Below, in pieces: positions 45,161 through 54,160 of a stretch of 64,000 nt of DNA. The translations under genes were made by a program, and so were the position numbers. The notes beneath the pieces are model-generated. The model worked only from the letters and a program-made list of their open reading frames with translations, did not search any database and was not told the DNA's origin. Within the stretch, counting starts at the first letter, position 1. Each line of letters opens with the position of its first letter. Origin of the DNA: Stenotrophomonas maltophilia (GTDB taxonomy: Bacteria > Pseudomonadota > Gammaproteobacteria > Xanthomonadales > Xanthomonadaceae); assembly GCF_002138415.1 (NCBI RefSeq), contig NZ_CP015612.1, forward strand, positions 2,272,001-2,336,000, read 5' to 3'.

Positions 45161-46408
45161 ATGCTCGCTTCCTACTCCTCTTTCCTCATCTGGATGGCCG
45201 TGGCCGTGGCGACTGTCGGCCTGCTGTTCCGCCCGTTTCGCATTCCGGAGTATGTGTGGGCGCTGGGGGCCGCCATTCTGCTTCCCCTGCTGGGAGCGGT
45301 GTCATTCGGCACGACCTTGCACGCGGTGGCCGAGGGCCGCGATGTCTATCTGTTCCTGGTCGGCATGATGGTACTGGCCGAGCTGGCCCGGCGCGAGGGC
45401 CTGTTCGACTGGCTGGCGCTGTACGCGGTCCGCCACGCAGGCGGCTCGGGACGACGCCTGTTCGACCTCGTGTTCCTGGTCGGCACGTTGGTGACCGTGT
45501 TTCTTTCCAACGATGCCACGGCGGTGGTGCTGACCCCGGCGGTCTACGCAGCCTGCAAGGCAGCCCGTGCCAACCCCCTGCCCTATCTGTTCGTCTGTGC
45601 GTTCATCGCCAATGCGGCCAGCTTCGTGCTGCCCATTTCCAACCCGGCCAACCTGGTGGTGTACGGCCAGCACATGCCGCCCTTGATGCAGTGGCTGGCA
45701 CAGTTCGCGCTGCCGTCGCTGGCCGCGATCGGCGCCACGTACCTGGTGCTGCGCTGGGTGCATCGGCGCGAGATCGCGCAGCCGCTGGTGACGGCGCCGG
45801 AACATCGCCCGCTGACCGAAGGTGGCCGGCTGGGCGCGCTGGGCGTGTTGTTCACCGGCACCGTGCTGCTGGTGACGTCCGCACTGAACGGCCCGCTCGG
45901 ATTGACCACGTTCTGCGCAGGCACGCTGAGTGTGGCGGTGGTGGCGATGCGCCAGCGGCGCAGTCCGTTGCCGTTGCTGCGCCATGTGTCATGGGGCGTA
46001 CTGCCGCTGGTGGCCGGCCTGTTCGTACTGGTGGAAGCGGTTGCCCAGACCGGCGCCATCCAGACTGCAGCCAGCGCGCTGCAGGCCGTAGCGCAAGCCT
46101 CCCCACACCAGGCCAGCTGGCTGGCCGGTGGTGTGGCCGCACTGCTGAGCAACGTGGCCAATAATCTGCCGGTCGGCTTGGCCGCAGGCTCGCTGGGCCA
46201 GATGGCCGACCTGCCTGCGCAGACCCGCGCCGCGCTGCTGGTGGGCGTGGACCTGGGGCCGAACCTGTCGGTAACTGGCTCGCTGGCCACGATGCTGTGG
46301 CTGGTAGCGCTGCGCCGCGAGCGCGAGCATGTCAGCGCGCTCGATTTCCTGCGCGTCGGTGTGCTGGTGATGCCGCCTGCGCTGATCGGAGCACTGTTGC
46401 TGCTCTGA
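45161..46408 (+). CDS. ArsB/NhaD-superfamily transporter
   Basis: A 415-residue inner-membrane protein with about eleven helices. FLSNDATAVVLTPAV and NAASFVLPISNPANLVVYG are the two conserved motifs of the ArsB/ion transporter superfamily, and LLSNVANNLPVGLAAG is its second repeat. It could export arsenite/antimonite or move another anion; no arsR or arsC gene is nearby, so arsenic is not supported by context. Start at 45161 is chosen by the first helix. Confidence 0.87.
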   Translation: MLASYSSFLIWMAVAVATVGLLFRPFRIPEYVWALGAAILLPLLGAVSFGTTLHAVAEGRDVYLFLVGMMVLAELARREGLFDWLALYAVRHAGGSGRRLFDLVFLVGTLVTVFLSNDATAVVLTPAVYAACKAARANPLPYLFVCAFIANAASFVLPISNPANLVVYGQHMPPLMQWLAQFALPSLAAIGATYLVLRWVHRREIAQPLVTAPEHRPLTEGGRLGALGVLFTGTVLLVTSALNGPLGLTTFCAGTLSVAVVAMRQRRSPLPLLRHVSWGVLPLVAGLFVLVEAVAQTGAIQTAASALQAVAQASPHQASWLAGGVAALLSNVANNLPVGLAAGSLGQMADLPAQTRAALLVGVDLGPNLSVTGSLATMLWLVALRREREHVSALDFLRVGVLVMPPALIGALLLL

Positions 46409-46441
46409 TCCGGCGCGGTTCGGCCGCCATGACAAAGTCGC

Positions 46442-48094
46442 TCAGCGATCACTCTCCAGCTCAATCACCCGGTCAGTCGGGCTCACGATGCTGCGCCGAT
46501 GGGTGATGGCCACCACGGTTACATCGTTCGCAAGTGCGCGGATATGGCCCATGATCTCGCGTTCGGTGGCCTCATCCAGCGCAGAGCTGGCCTCGTCCAG
46601 GAACAGGATGGCCGGTTCACCATACAGTGCACGAGCAATCGCGATGCGCTGGCGTTCACCGCCGGACAGCTTCAGGCCGCGCTCGCCTACCGTGGTTTCA
46701 AGCCCCTCGGGCAGTGCCTCGATCAACGGCAGGATCGCGGCCTTGCCTGCGGCATGCCGCAGCCGGTGGTCATCGCGCGCACGCCCGAGCAGGATGTTGT
46801 CGGCCAGGCTTTCGTTGAGCAGGATGACATCCTGCGGAACCACCGCGACAGCAGCATGCCACGCAGCACGGTCGATCCGGGACAGGTCAACACCATCGAC
46901 CAGGATCCGACCATGCTGGGGATCGATCGACTTCAGGGCCAGCTTGAGCAGGGTCGACTTCCCTGCCCCGGTCGGTCCCATCAGGAAGTTGATGCTGCCC
47001 CGCTCCGCTTTGAAGGATACGTTGCTCACCCCACGCCCATTGCCATAGCGGTGGCTGACCTGCTGGAACTCCAGATAGCCGCTTGCCCCGGCGAAGCGCT
47101 GGGCATGGGCCACCTGCTGCTCCTCGGGCGCGGCCCACAGGGTTGCAAGCGGGCCCAGCATGCTCCAGGAGCGCGCGACGTCATCGATCGAACGGGCGAT
47201 CATCTCGAATGGCATGTTGAGCTGCAGCAGCAGCAGATTGAACAGCACGATGTCGCCGATGCTGAGCGCATCGCTCTGGTAGCGCGGCAGCAACAGGTGG
47301 AAAGTGACAACGAACTCGACCGCCAGGCCGATGCCCAGCAGCGCGATGAAACCGATGCGCTGCAGTACATAGGCACGCCAACTGTCGCGCACGCTCTGGG
47401 CCTTCTGCTCGAAGCGCTGCACCATCCAGGTGCTGCCGCCGAACTGCCGCAGCGTCTCCATGGCGTTCATGGCATTGCCAACGAAGCGGGCGTTCTGCTG
47501 CCCGGCCTCGACCGCGGCTTCGCGATGGATCCGGGCACGCCGGGTGGCAATCGCGGAAACGGTGACAGCCACCGTGCCGTAGACCAGCACGATCAGCACC
47601 ACCTGCAGGTTGATCAGCGCGCCCAGCGTGACCAGGGTCAGCACAATCTGCAGTGCGCTGGGTATGAAGGCCACCAGCCCCAGCTGCACCACGATCTTCA
47701 GCGCGCCACGGCCTTTCTCCCCTGCCACCTGCAGCTCGGCTGCATTGTGATCCAGGAAGAAACTGTTGGTCTTCTTCAGCAGGCGGGCGAAGTAGCGGGT
47801 GCTGGTGATGAAGCCGAGGTTCTCGCCGCTGAGGAACGACAGGTACTGCACGGTGTTCTGCAGGACGCTGCCTGCGCCGAGCATGACGGCGTACAGGAGG
47901 AAGCCGCCTGCCAGAGCGTCGACCCCATCGCTGGGCAGGCGGTCGATCAAGCGCGAGAACAGATAGGGCGCCGCAACACTCGCCAGGCTGGACAGCACGA
48001 CACTGCCGGCGATCAGCAGCAACAGCCGACGATCCGTCTTCCAGTACGCGCCCAGGATTTCCGCCACAGGGGGCGGAACGGCGTTCTTCATCAT
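46442..48094 (-). CDS. McjD-like lasso peptide ABC exporter
   Basis: A 550-residue half-transporter: six membrane helices (about residues 20-300) fused to an ATPase with GPTGAGKSTLL, LSGGERQRIAIARAL and ILFLDEASSALD. Length and layout match McjD-type exporters that secrete mature lasso peptides and give self-immunity. It forms the left end of the lasso cluster and is divergent from the TonB receptor gene. The 17-bp element at 48142 lies 47 bases upstream of its start, shared with the receptor. Start could also be the next ATG (48091). Confidence 0.85.
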   Translation of the reverse strand: MMKNAVPPPVAEILGAYWKTDRRLLLLIAGSVVLSSLASVAAPYLFSRLIDRLPSDGVDALAGGFLLYAVMLGAGSVLQNTVQYLSFLSGENLGFITSTRYFARLLKKTNSFFLDHNAAELQVAGEKGRGALKIVVQLGLVAFIPSALQIVLTLVTLGALINLQVVLIVLVYGTVAVTVSAIATRRARIHREAAVEAGQQNARFVGNAMNAMETLRQFGGSTWMVQRFEQKAQSVRDSWRAYVLQRIGFIALLGIGLAVEFVVTFHLLLPRYQSDALSIGDIVLFNLLLLQLNMPFEMIARSIDDVARSWSMLGPLATLWAAPEEQQVAHAQRFAGASGYLEFQQVSHRYGNGRGVSNVSFKAERGSINFLMGPTGAGKSTLLKLALKSIDPQHGRILVDGVDLSRIDRAAWHAAVAVVPQDVILLNESLADNILLGRARDDHRLRHAAGKAAILPLIEALPEGLETTVGERGLKLSGGERQRIAIARALYGEPAILFLDEASSALDEATEREIMGHIRALANDVTVVAITHRRSIVSPTDRVIELESDR

Positions 48095-48141
48095 CGGCCT
48101 CGTTCCAGCATGGGCTCGGCCCCTCTCCGTCGCTCACTTGA

Positions 48142-48158
48142 ATGATATGATATAACAT
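48142..48158. promoter_or_regulatory. 17-bp AT-rich element A (shared cluster motif)
   Basis: ATGATATGATATAACAT lies between the divergent exporter and TonB receptor genes, about 45 bases from both starts. It matches the element at 57071 at 15 of 17 positions. In a GC-rich genome this repeat in both divergent promoter regions of one cluster suggests a shared operator or promoter. See findings. Confidence 0.6.
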
Positions 48159-48201
48159 CGCCATTCAGAGGCGGCGTGACCCTGCCGCAGGCCACACTCC
48201 A

Positions 48202-50613
48202 ATGAGATCGATGGACCGGGGAATGACGAACGCATCCACTGCCATGGCGCGCGCGCGCCTGGCGATCAGCATCGCCGCAGCCTTGCTGGCCAGCCTGCCC
48301 GCACCGGCCCAGAACCACGACAATGACCGTGGCTCGCAAGCGCCAGGCACACCGCCCGAGGCGCGGACCGCCACCCTGGACAAGGTGCTGGTGGTCGGCA
48401 GCAACATCCGCGATGCCGTTGGCGGCGGTGCATCGCCGGTCATCGTGATCGACAAGGAGGCCATCGACCGTACTGGCGTGGCCACCGTGCAGCAGCTGTT
48501 CGAAAAGCTGCCACAGAACTTCGGCGGTGGCGCCAATGGTGCCAACGTCGCCAACCTTGGTGTCGACCGCGATACCGGCAACAACTTCGGCCAGGGCACC
48601 GCCATCAACCTGCGCGGTCTGGGAACCGGCACCACGTTGACCCTGATCAACGGCCACCGCGTGACCTCGTCGAACCGCTACCAGTACGTGGATGTCTCGC
48701 TGATACCGCTGAGCGCGGTGGAACGCGTGGAGATCCTCACCGATGGCGCCTCGGCCATCTACGGTACCGATGCGGTCGGCGGCGTGGTCAACATCATCCT
48801 GCGCCGCGACTTCACCGGGTACGAGACTGCTGTGCGCTACGGCGCCGTCACCGCCGGCAGCATGGAGGAGTACCAGGCATCGCAGTCGGCAGGCTGGTCA
48901 TGGAATGGAGGTCACGTGCTGGCCAGCTACGAGTTCCTCAAGCAGAGCAACCTGCCGGCAGTGGACAAGGATTTTTCGAAGAACGTGCGGGTCAAACCGT
49001 ATGACCTCTACCCGGGATCCAAGCGCCACAGCCTGTATGTGGACGGCGTGCAGCAGCTCAGCGATGTGCTGACCCTGAACGTGACCGGCTCGTTCGCCAA
49101 GCGCGAGATGGACACCACCATTTCCGGCACGGCCGACGAAACCCGGCTGTTCCCGCACACGCGCCAGTTCGACCTGTTCGCCGGACTCACCCTGGATCTT
49201 CCGCGCGGGTGGCAGGCGCGCCTGGATTCGGGGTTCGGCAGGAGCGATGTGTCCTACCAGCGCACCACCATCACAGGCAGTTCGGCCAGTACGGCACCAC
49301 CGACTGATACGAACTCCGAATCCCGCTACCTGGACCTGGTCGCCGATGGCGAGCTGTTCAGCCTGCCCGCCGGTGGGGTCCGCGCGGCATTCGGCGCGGG
49401 CTACCGCCGCGACGGCTACGAACTGATCGATCACCGCGGCCTGGAAAAGCCCCTCGACCTGCAGCGCACCGTCAGGTCCGCCTTTGCCGAGCTCAACGTT
49501 CCGTTGCTGAAGGACCTGCCGGGCGTGCGCAGCCTGTCACTGACGGCGGCAGCGCGCTACGACGACTACAGCGATTTCGGTTCCACGCTGAATCCCAAGT
49601 TCGGCCTGCTGTGGGAGGCGACCCAGGGGCTTTCGTTCCGCACCAGCTATGGCCGTTCCTACCGGGCGCCGGTGTACCAGGACATGCAGTTGAACAACAC
49701 CGTGGTGGTGGCGAACGTTCCCAATCCGGGCGCCCCTGGTGGCAACACCATCCTGATGATGCTGTCCAACGGCAACCCGGATCTGGGCCCTGAGCGTGCC
49801 AAGACCTGGACCGGTGGTTTCTCGTTCGCGCCACCGTCGGTGCCCGGCCTCAAGATCGACGCGAACTACTACCACATCGAATACGCCGACCGCATCGGCA
49901 GTGGTTTCGGCGGCAGCTTCCCGTCGCTGTTCCAGCAGTCCACCGCACCTTACGCAGACATCCTGACCACCAATCCCACGCAACAGCAGATCCAGCAGGC
50001 GCGCCAGCTGGGCATCTCGGGCCTGGGCCTGTTTGTCTCGCGCGTGGGGCCGTACGCGCTGCCGGCTGGAATGGATGAAACCAGCAGCCAGGTGATCCTG
50101 GACAACCGCTTCCGCAATAATGCCTTTACCCGGCAGCGTGGTGTCGATTTCAGTGGATCCTATGGCTTCGACGCCGGCCAGACCCACATCGCGATGAACC
50201 TGGCCGGGCAGTACATCATCGAATCGAAGCGGCGCGTGACCAGTACCTCGCCCGAGGTGGATGCGGTGAACGCGGTGTACTACCCCGTGGATCTCAAGAT
50301 GCGCGGCGGCATCACACTCAGCAGGCAGCAGGCAGCGGGCGGGCTCTTCGTGAACTACGTGGACAGTTATCGCGACCCTGCCAATGTCGCCCGGCCGCAC
50401 GTCAGCTCCTGGACGACTGTCGATCTGAATCTCGCCTATCACTTCGGCCCATCGGCAGATCCGCAGCGTGGCACATCGCTTGCGTTCAACGTGCAGAACC
50501 TGTTCGACCGGGATCCGCCGTTCATCGTCAACGGCATCAACACCGGCTATGACCCCACCAATGCAACAGCGCTGGGTCGTTTCCTGTCCATGACGCTGAC
50601 GCACCGCTGGTAG
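48202..50613 (+). CDS. TonB-dependent receptor of the lasso cluster
   Basis: An outer-membrane receptor of about 800 residues. The plug follows the signal peptide, with LDKVLVVGSNIRD as a likely TonB box area and INLRGLGTGTTLTLINGHRV and GASAIYGTDAVGGVVNIILR in the plug (landmarks); the barrel ends SMTLTHRW. It has no STN domain. TonB receptors next to lasso clusters are thought to take up the peptide or its target. Start is uncertain (48202, 48211 or 48223). Confidence 0.88.
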   Translation: MRSMDRGMTNASTAMARARLAISIAAALLASLPAPAQNHDNDRGSQAPGTPPEARTATLDKVLVVGSNIRDAVGGGASPVIVIDKEAIDRTGVATVQQLFEKLPQNFGGGANGANVANLGVDRDTGNNFGQGTAINLRGLGTGTTLTLINGHRVTSSNRYQYVDVSLIPLSAVERVEILTDGASAIYGTDAVGGVVNIILRRDFTGYETAVRYGAVTAGSMEEYQASQSAGWSWNGGHVLASYEFLKQSNLPAVDKDFSKNVRVKPYDLYPGSKRHSLYVDGVQQLSDVLTLNVTGSFAKREMDTTISGTADETRLFPHTRQFDLFAGLTLDLPRGWQARLDSGFGRSDVSYQRTTITGSSASTAPPTDTNSESRYLDLVADGELFSLPAGGVRAAFGAGYRRDGYELIDHRGLEKPLDLQRTVRSAFAELNVPLLKDLPGVRSLSLTAAARYDDYSDFGSTLNPKFGLLWEATQGLSFRTSYGRSYRAPVYQDMQLNNTVVVANVPNPGAPGGNTILMMLSNGNPDLGPERAKTWTGGFSFAPPSVPGLKIDANYYHIEYADRIGSGFGGSFPSLFQQSTAPYADILTTNPTQQQIQQARQLGISGLGLFVSRVGPYALPAGMDETSSQVILDNRFRNNAFTRQRGVDFSGSYGFDAGQTHIAMNLAGQYIIESKRRVTSTSPEVDAVNAVYYPVDLKMRGGITLSRQQAAGGLFVNYVDSYRDPANVARPHVSSWTTVDLNLAYHFGPSADPQRGTSLAFNVQNLFDRDPPFIVNGINTGYDPTNATALGRFLSMTLTHRW

Positions 50614-50621
50614 GCCTGCGC

Positions 50622-52085
50622 ATGCGTGCCGACACCCCTGCCCTGTCGCGGTCCGTCATGGCCATCCAGCAGGCGCTCGCTGTCGCGGCAACCCAGCTCA
50701 CGCTGATGTGGCGCGAGCGGCGCGTGCTGTGGCTCGCCCTGGCCCTGTTGCTGACTGCAGGGGCGTCTGTACTCAGTGGTGCCGCACGCCTGACCCTGCA
50801 GGCGCAGGAGCGCCAGGCGGTGAGCGCGGAAGAGGCGCGGTTGTGGGACAGCCAGGGTACGATCGACCCGCACAGCGCCGCGCATGTTGGGCGCGCCATT
50901 CCTGCCCCAGTGAGGCCACTGGCCGCACTGGACCCGGGTCTGACGGATTTCCTGGGAACCTCGGTGTTCATCGAGGGCCACGCACAGAATCCGGCACGGC
51001 ACCGCGCCGTGGATGCCGGTACAGCGCTAAGCCGCTTCCAGGGTTTCTCTGCGGCGTGGGCGCTGCAGGTCGTGGCGCCGCTGCTGATCATCCTTGCAGG
51101 GTTCGCCACACTGTCTGGCGATACCGCCCGCGAGACGCTGCGCCAGGAGCTCGGCACCGGCGCCTCGGCCGGCGTGCTGATCAGCGGGCGCTTGATTGCC
51201 CTGGCGACCGCCTCACTGCTGCTGGTGCTGACCATGCTGCTGATCAGTCTTCCGGGCCTGTCCGTCCAGTACGGCGGCACCGCGGATCTCGCTGCCCTGC
51301 TCGCACTGGCTGCCGCCTACGTGCTCTATCTGCTGGTGTTCTGCGCACTGACCGTGGGGGTCTCGGCGCTTGCAGGCTCCGCTCGGACGTCACTGGTCGT
51401 GCTGCTCGGCTTCTGGGTGGTGTCCACGCTGCTGGTGCCGAGAGTGGCGCCTGCCATCGCCGAGTCGCTGTACCCGACGCCCTCGGCACCGTCGTTCAGG
51501 GCCGGCGTGACCGAGGAAGCGGAGAACGGCGTGGATGGCCACGATCCGGCCGACAAGCGCCTCGATGCCCTGCGCGCCACGTTGATGGCGCGCTACCGGG
51601 TCGACAACGTGGACGACCTGCCGCTGAACTTCCGCGGCGTGGCACTGGAGTTTGCCGAGGCCAACTCGACGCGCGTCTACAACCGTCACTTCGATCGCCT
51701 GCATGCCACCTACCAGCAGCAGGACGCCACCCAGCGCCTGTTCGGCCTTGTCTCGCCGACACTGGCGCTGCAGTCCTGGTCGCGCGCCTTCGCCGGCACG
51801 GATTTCCCGGCGCATCTGGCGTTCCTGCGTGGCGTGGAGGACTACCGCTATCGGTTGATCCAGGCACTCAACCAGGAAGTGAAGCTGCACAAGGCACCGC
51901 AGGGCGGAAAGCATGTCGCCGACATCGCCGGCATCACCCGTTCAGTGCAGTACCGGGCGCCGCAACAGACCCTGGCCGACACTGCTCTCGCGCAGCGCGG
52001 GAATTTCGTCATTCTGCTGGCCTGGCTGATGCTGGGCAGCGTGGTGGTACTCATCTCTGTGCGGAAGCTGGGGAGATCGCCATGA
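50622..52085 (+). CDS. ABC-2 transporter permease (DUF3526-type), subunit 1
   Basis: A 487-residue permease with six predicted helices: one near residues 34-52, then a large periplasmic loop, and more helices (about 140-290 and 464-480). It resembles DUF3526-type ABC-2 permeases. It starts eight bases after the receptor stop and overlaps the next permease by four bases (ATGA). Export or immunity is likely, but the substrate is unknown. Confidence 0.8.
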   Translation: MRADTPALSRSVMAIQQALAVAATQLTLMWRERRVLWLALALLLTAGASVLSGAARLTLQAQERQAVSAEEARLWDSQGTIDPHSAAHVGRAIPAPVRPLAALDPGLTDFLGTSVFIEGHAQNPARHRAVDAGTALSRFQGFSAAWALQVVAPLLIILAGFATLSGDTARETLRQELGTGASAGVLISGRLIALATASLLLVLTMLLISLPGLSVQYGGTADLAALLALAAAYVLYLLVFCALTVGVSALAGSARTSLVVLLGFWVVSTLLVPRVAPAIAESLYPTPSAPSFRAGVTEEAENGVDGHDPADKRLDALRATLMARYRVDNVDDLPLNFRGVALEFAEANSTRVYNRHFDRLHATYQQQDATQRLFGLVSPTLALQSWSRAFAGTDFPAHLAFLRGVEDYRYRLIQALNQEVKLHKAPQGGKHVADIAGITRSVQYRAPQQTLADTALAQRGNFVILLAWLMLGSVVVLISVRKLGRSP

Positions 52086-53437
52086 GCGGTGTGTCGATTG
52101 CCCGCTATGAGATCCGCCGACTGCTGCGTGATCGAGCGCTGCCGGTGCTGCTTGTCCTGCTGCTCGCGTTGGGCGCCTACGCCGCGTGGAACGGTCGCGC
52201 ATGGGTGGACCAGCGCGAGGCGGCCATTGCCCTGATCAAGCAGGAAGAACAGCAGACGAAGGAACGCAGCCGGGCATTCGTCGGCAAGGCGCCCTCGGTG
52301 CTGCCCCGCGCGCAACCGGTGCTTGCGCCCAGCACCATGGCACCGTTGTCGATCGGCCAGGCAGATGCCTATCCCTACACCGCCGATGTGGTTGCGCTGG
52401 GTGACCCAGCCCAGCTGCTCAAGCACGTCTGGGCCGACATCGGCAATCCGGCGGCACGGGCTGCGGGACGGTTCGATCTGGCGTTCGTGATCGTCTTCCT
52501 GCTGCCACTGGTCATTCTCGTGGCCACCCATGATCTGTGGTCACGTGAGCGCGAGCGCGGTATCACAGCGCTGGTGCTGTCACAGCCGGTGTCGGCAACA
52601 CGGCTGCTGGTGGTCAAGACCTTGGCGCGTGGGCTGGTGGTGCTGCTGCCCGCACTGGTCATCATCGTGGCGGTGGCGATCGGGGCCGGCGCGCGCAGTC
52701 CTGCAGGCCTGGCCATGCTGGCACTGACCGTCCTCCTCTATGGCGCCTTCTGGCTGGCCCTGGCACTGCTGATCGGCTGCATTGCGCGGCGCACCACCGA
52801 GGCGGCCATCGCCGGCGGTGCATTGTGGCTGCTGATCGTGGTCATGGCCCCGTCACTGACCCTGGCCGCGGTGAACCTGATCGCGCCGCCGCCGTCACAG
52901 ATGCAGTTCGCCACCGAAGTGAAGGCGATGCAGTCCGATATCGCCAAGCGCCAGCAGCGTGAGCATGCGACGTCGGCGCCAGTGGACTCGCCGTCACCCG
53001 TCATCCCCGACACCCTGCGCCAGGCCTACGTCGATCGGGTTGCGGCTGACCGGGAACTGACCCAATTGATCGCCTCGCATGCGCAGGCCGAGGCCGCACA
53101 CCGCCAGGTTCTGGGCCGGGTGCGACTGCTGCTGCCGGCCGTGGCGACGCAGGACGCGCTCGACCGTATCGCGGGCTCGGATGCCGAGCGCGCGCTCGAC
53201 TTTCAGCACCAGGTCCACGACTTCTGGCAGGCACGACGGCTGTTGCACAAGAGCTATCTGGACCGTGACGCGCCGCAGACCCTTGAAGAGTACGACGCAC
53301 TGCCCCGCTTCCAGTACCGCGAGCCCGCGGGCGTCGCCCGGTCCGGTGTCCTGGCCGATCTTGCTGCCCTGATCATCGCCACCCTGCTTGTCCTGCTTGC
53401 GGCCGGAGCGCTGCGCAGTCGACTGGAAATGCCCTGA
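52082..53437 (+). CDS. ABC-2 transporter permease (DUF3526-type), subunit 2
   Basis: A 451-residue permease related to subunit 1, with helix 1 near residues 19-35, a large loop, a run of helices around residues 137-275, and a final one (about 425-445). It has the SREREIGITALVLSQPVS-like turn (here SRERERGITALVLSQPVS) typical of ABC-2 proteins. ATGA overlap with subunit 1; 12 bases before the ATPase gene. The two probably form a heterodimer. Confidence 0.82.
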   Translation: MSGVSIARYEIRRLLRDRALPVLLVLLLALGAYAAWNGRAWVDQREAAIALIKQEEQQTKERSRAFVGKAPSVLPRAQPVLAPSTMAPLSIGQADAYPYTADVVALGDPAQLLKHVWADIGNPAARAAGRFDLAFVIVFLLPLVILVATHDLWSRERERGITALVLSQPVSATRLLVVKTLARGLVVLLPALVIIVAVAIGAGARSPAGLAMLALTVLLYGAFWLALALLIGCIARRTTEAAIAGGALWLLIVVMAPSLTLAAVNLIAPPPSQMQFATEVKAMQSDIAKRQQREHATSAPVDSPSPVIPDTLRQAYVDRVAADRELTQLIASHAQAEAAHRQVLGRVRLLLPAVATQDALDRIAGSDAERALDFQHQVHDFWQARRLLHKSYLDRDAPQTLEEYDALPRFQYREPAGVARSGVLADLAALIIATLLVLLAAGALRSRLEMP

Positions 53438-53449
53438 GGAGACGTCCAC

Positions 53450-54160
53450 ATGCTGTCTGCAAAAAGCCTGGTCATGGAACACAGTGCACATCGGGCGCTG
53501 GATGACGTCAGTTTCGAGGTGAAGCCCGGCGAGATCTTCTGCCTGCTGGGCGCGAACGGCGCCGGGAAGTCGACGACCATCAAGCTGTTCCTTGGCTTTC
53601 TGAAACCCACCTCCGGTGCAGCCGAAGTGGACGGACTCAGTGCGCACCGGCAGCCACAGGAGGTGCGCCGGCGGCTGCTGTACATCCCCGAGACCGTGGC
53701 GCTGTACGACGAGTTGACCGGCTACGAGAACCTTGACTACTTCGCCCGCCTGGCCGGTGTCGAGGAGCGCTCGCCGGCGCGGCTGAAGGACGCGCTCAGA
53801 TCGGCCGGGCTGGCGACCGACGCATTCGGGCGACGCGTGGGCCTTTATTCCAAGGGCATGCGGCAGAAGGTCGGCATCGCACTGGCCATCGTCAAGGACG
53901 CCAGTGCCCTGTTGCTGGATGAACCCACCTCGGGCCTGGACCCTACGGCGTCAGCCGAGTTCCACGAGCTGATCGTGCGGCAGCGCGATCGCGGCACAGC
54001 GATCCTGATGGCCACTCACGATCTGTTCCGCGCCCGTGAAGTGGCGACCACGATCGGCCTGATGCGGGAAGGCCGCCTGCGCAGGACGCTGGCGGCCAGC
54101 ACGATCACCGCGAACGATCTTGAGAGCCTGTATCTGGAAGAGATGAGTCGCAGCGCCTAG
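53450..54160 (+). CDS. ABC transporter ATP-binding protein
   Basis: A 236-residue ATPase with GANGAGKSTTIK (Walker A), YSKGMRQKVGIALAI (signature), ALLLDEPTSGLD (Walker B) and MATHDLFRA (H-loop). It powers the two permeases upstream. AGGAG lies seven bases before ATG. Its stop codon overlaps the convergent lasso cyclase stop (CTAG). Confidence 0.92.
   Translation: MLSAKSLVMEHSAHRALDDVSFEVKPGEIFCLLGANGAGKSTTIKLFLGFLKPTSGAAEVDGLSAHRQPQEVRRRLLYIPETVALYDELTGYENLDYFARLAGVEERSPARLKDALRSAGLATDAFGRRVGLYSKGMRQKVGIALAIVKDASALLLDEPTSGLDPTASAEFHELIVRQRDRGTAILMATHDLFRAREVATTIGLMREGRLRRTLAASTITANDLESLYLEEMSRSA

Noticed and set aside
45161..46408. Arsenic resistance operon
   Set aside because: Only an ArsB-superfamily transporter is present, with no arsR or arsC nearby.
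46499..48145. Long plus-strand frame (about 548 codons) opposite the lasso exporter
   Set aside because: Gln/His-rich sequence typical of an antisense shadow of a GC-rich gene; the exporter on the other strand has full ABC motifs.
48142..48158. Reading the ATATAAC element as an ordinary sigma-70 -10 box
   Set aside because: No -35 element at 16-18 bases in either copy, and the identity extends over 17 bp; still possible as part of a promoter.
49537..50604. Minus-strand frame inside the TonB receptor gene
   Set aside because: No motif and no ribosome site; antisense to a clear outer-membrane receptor.
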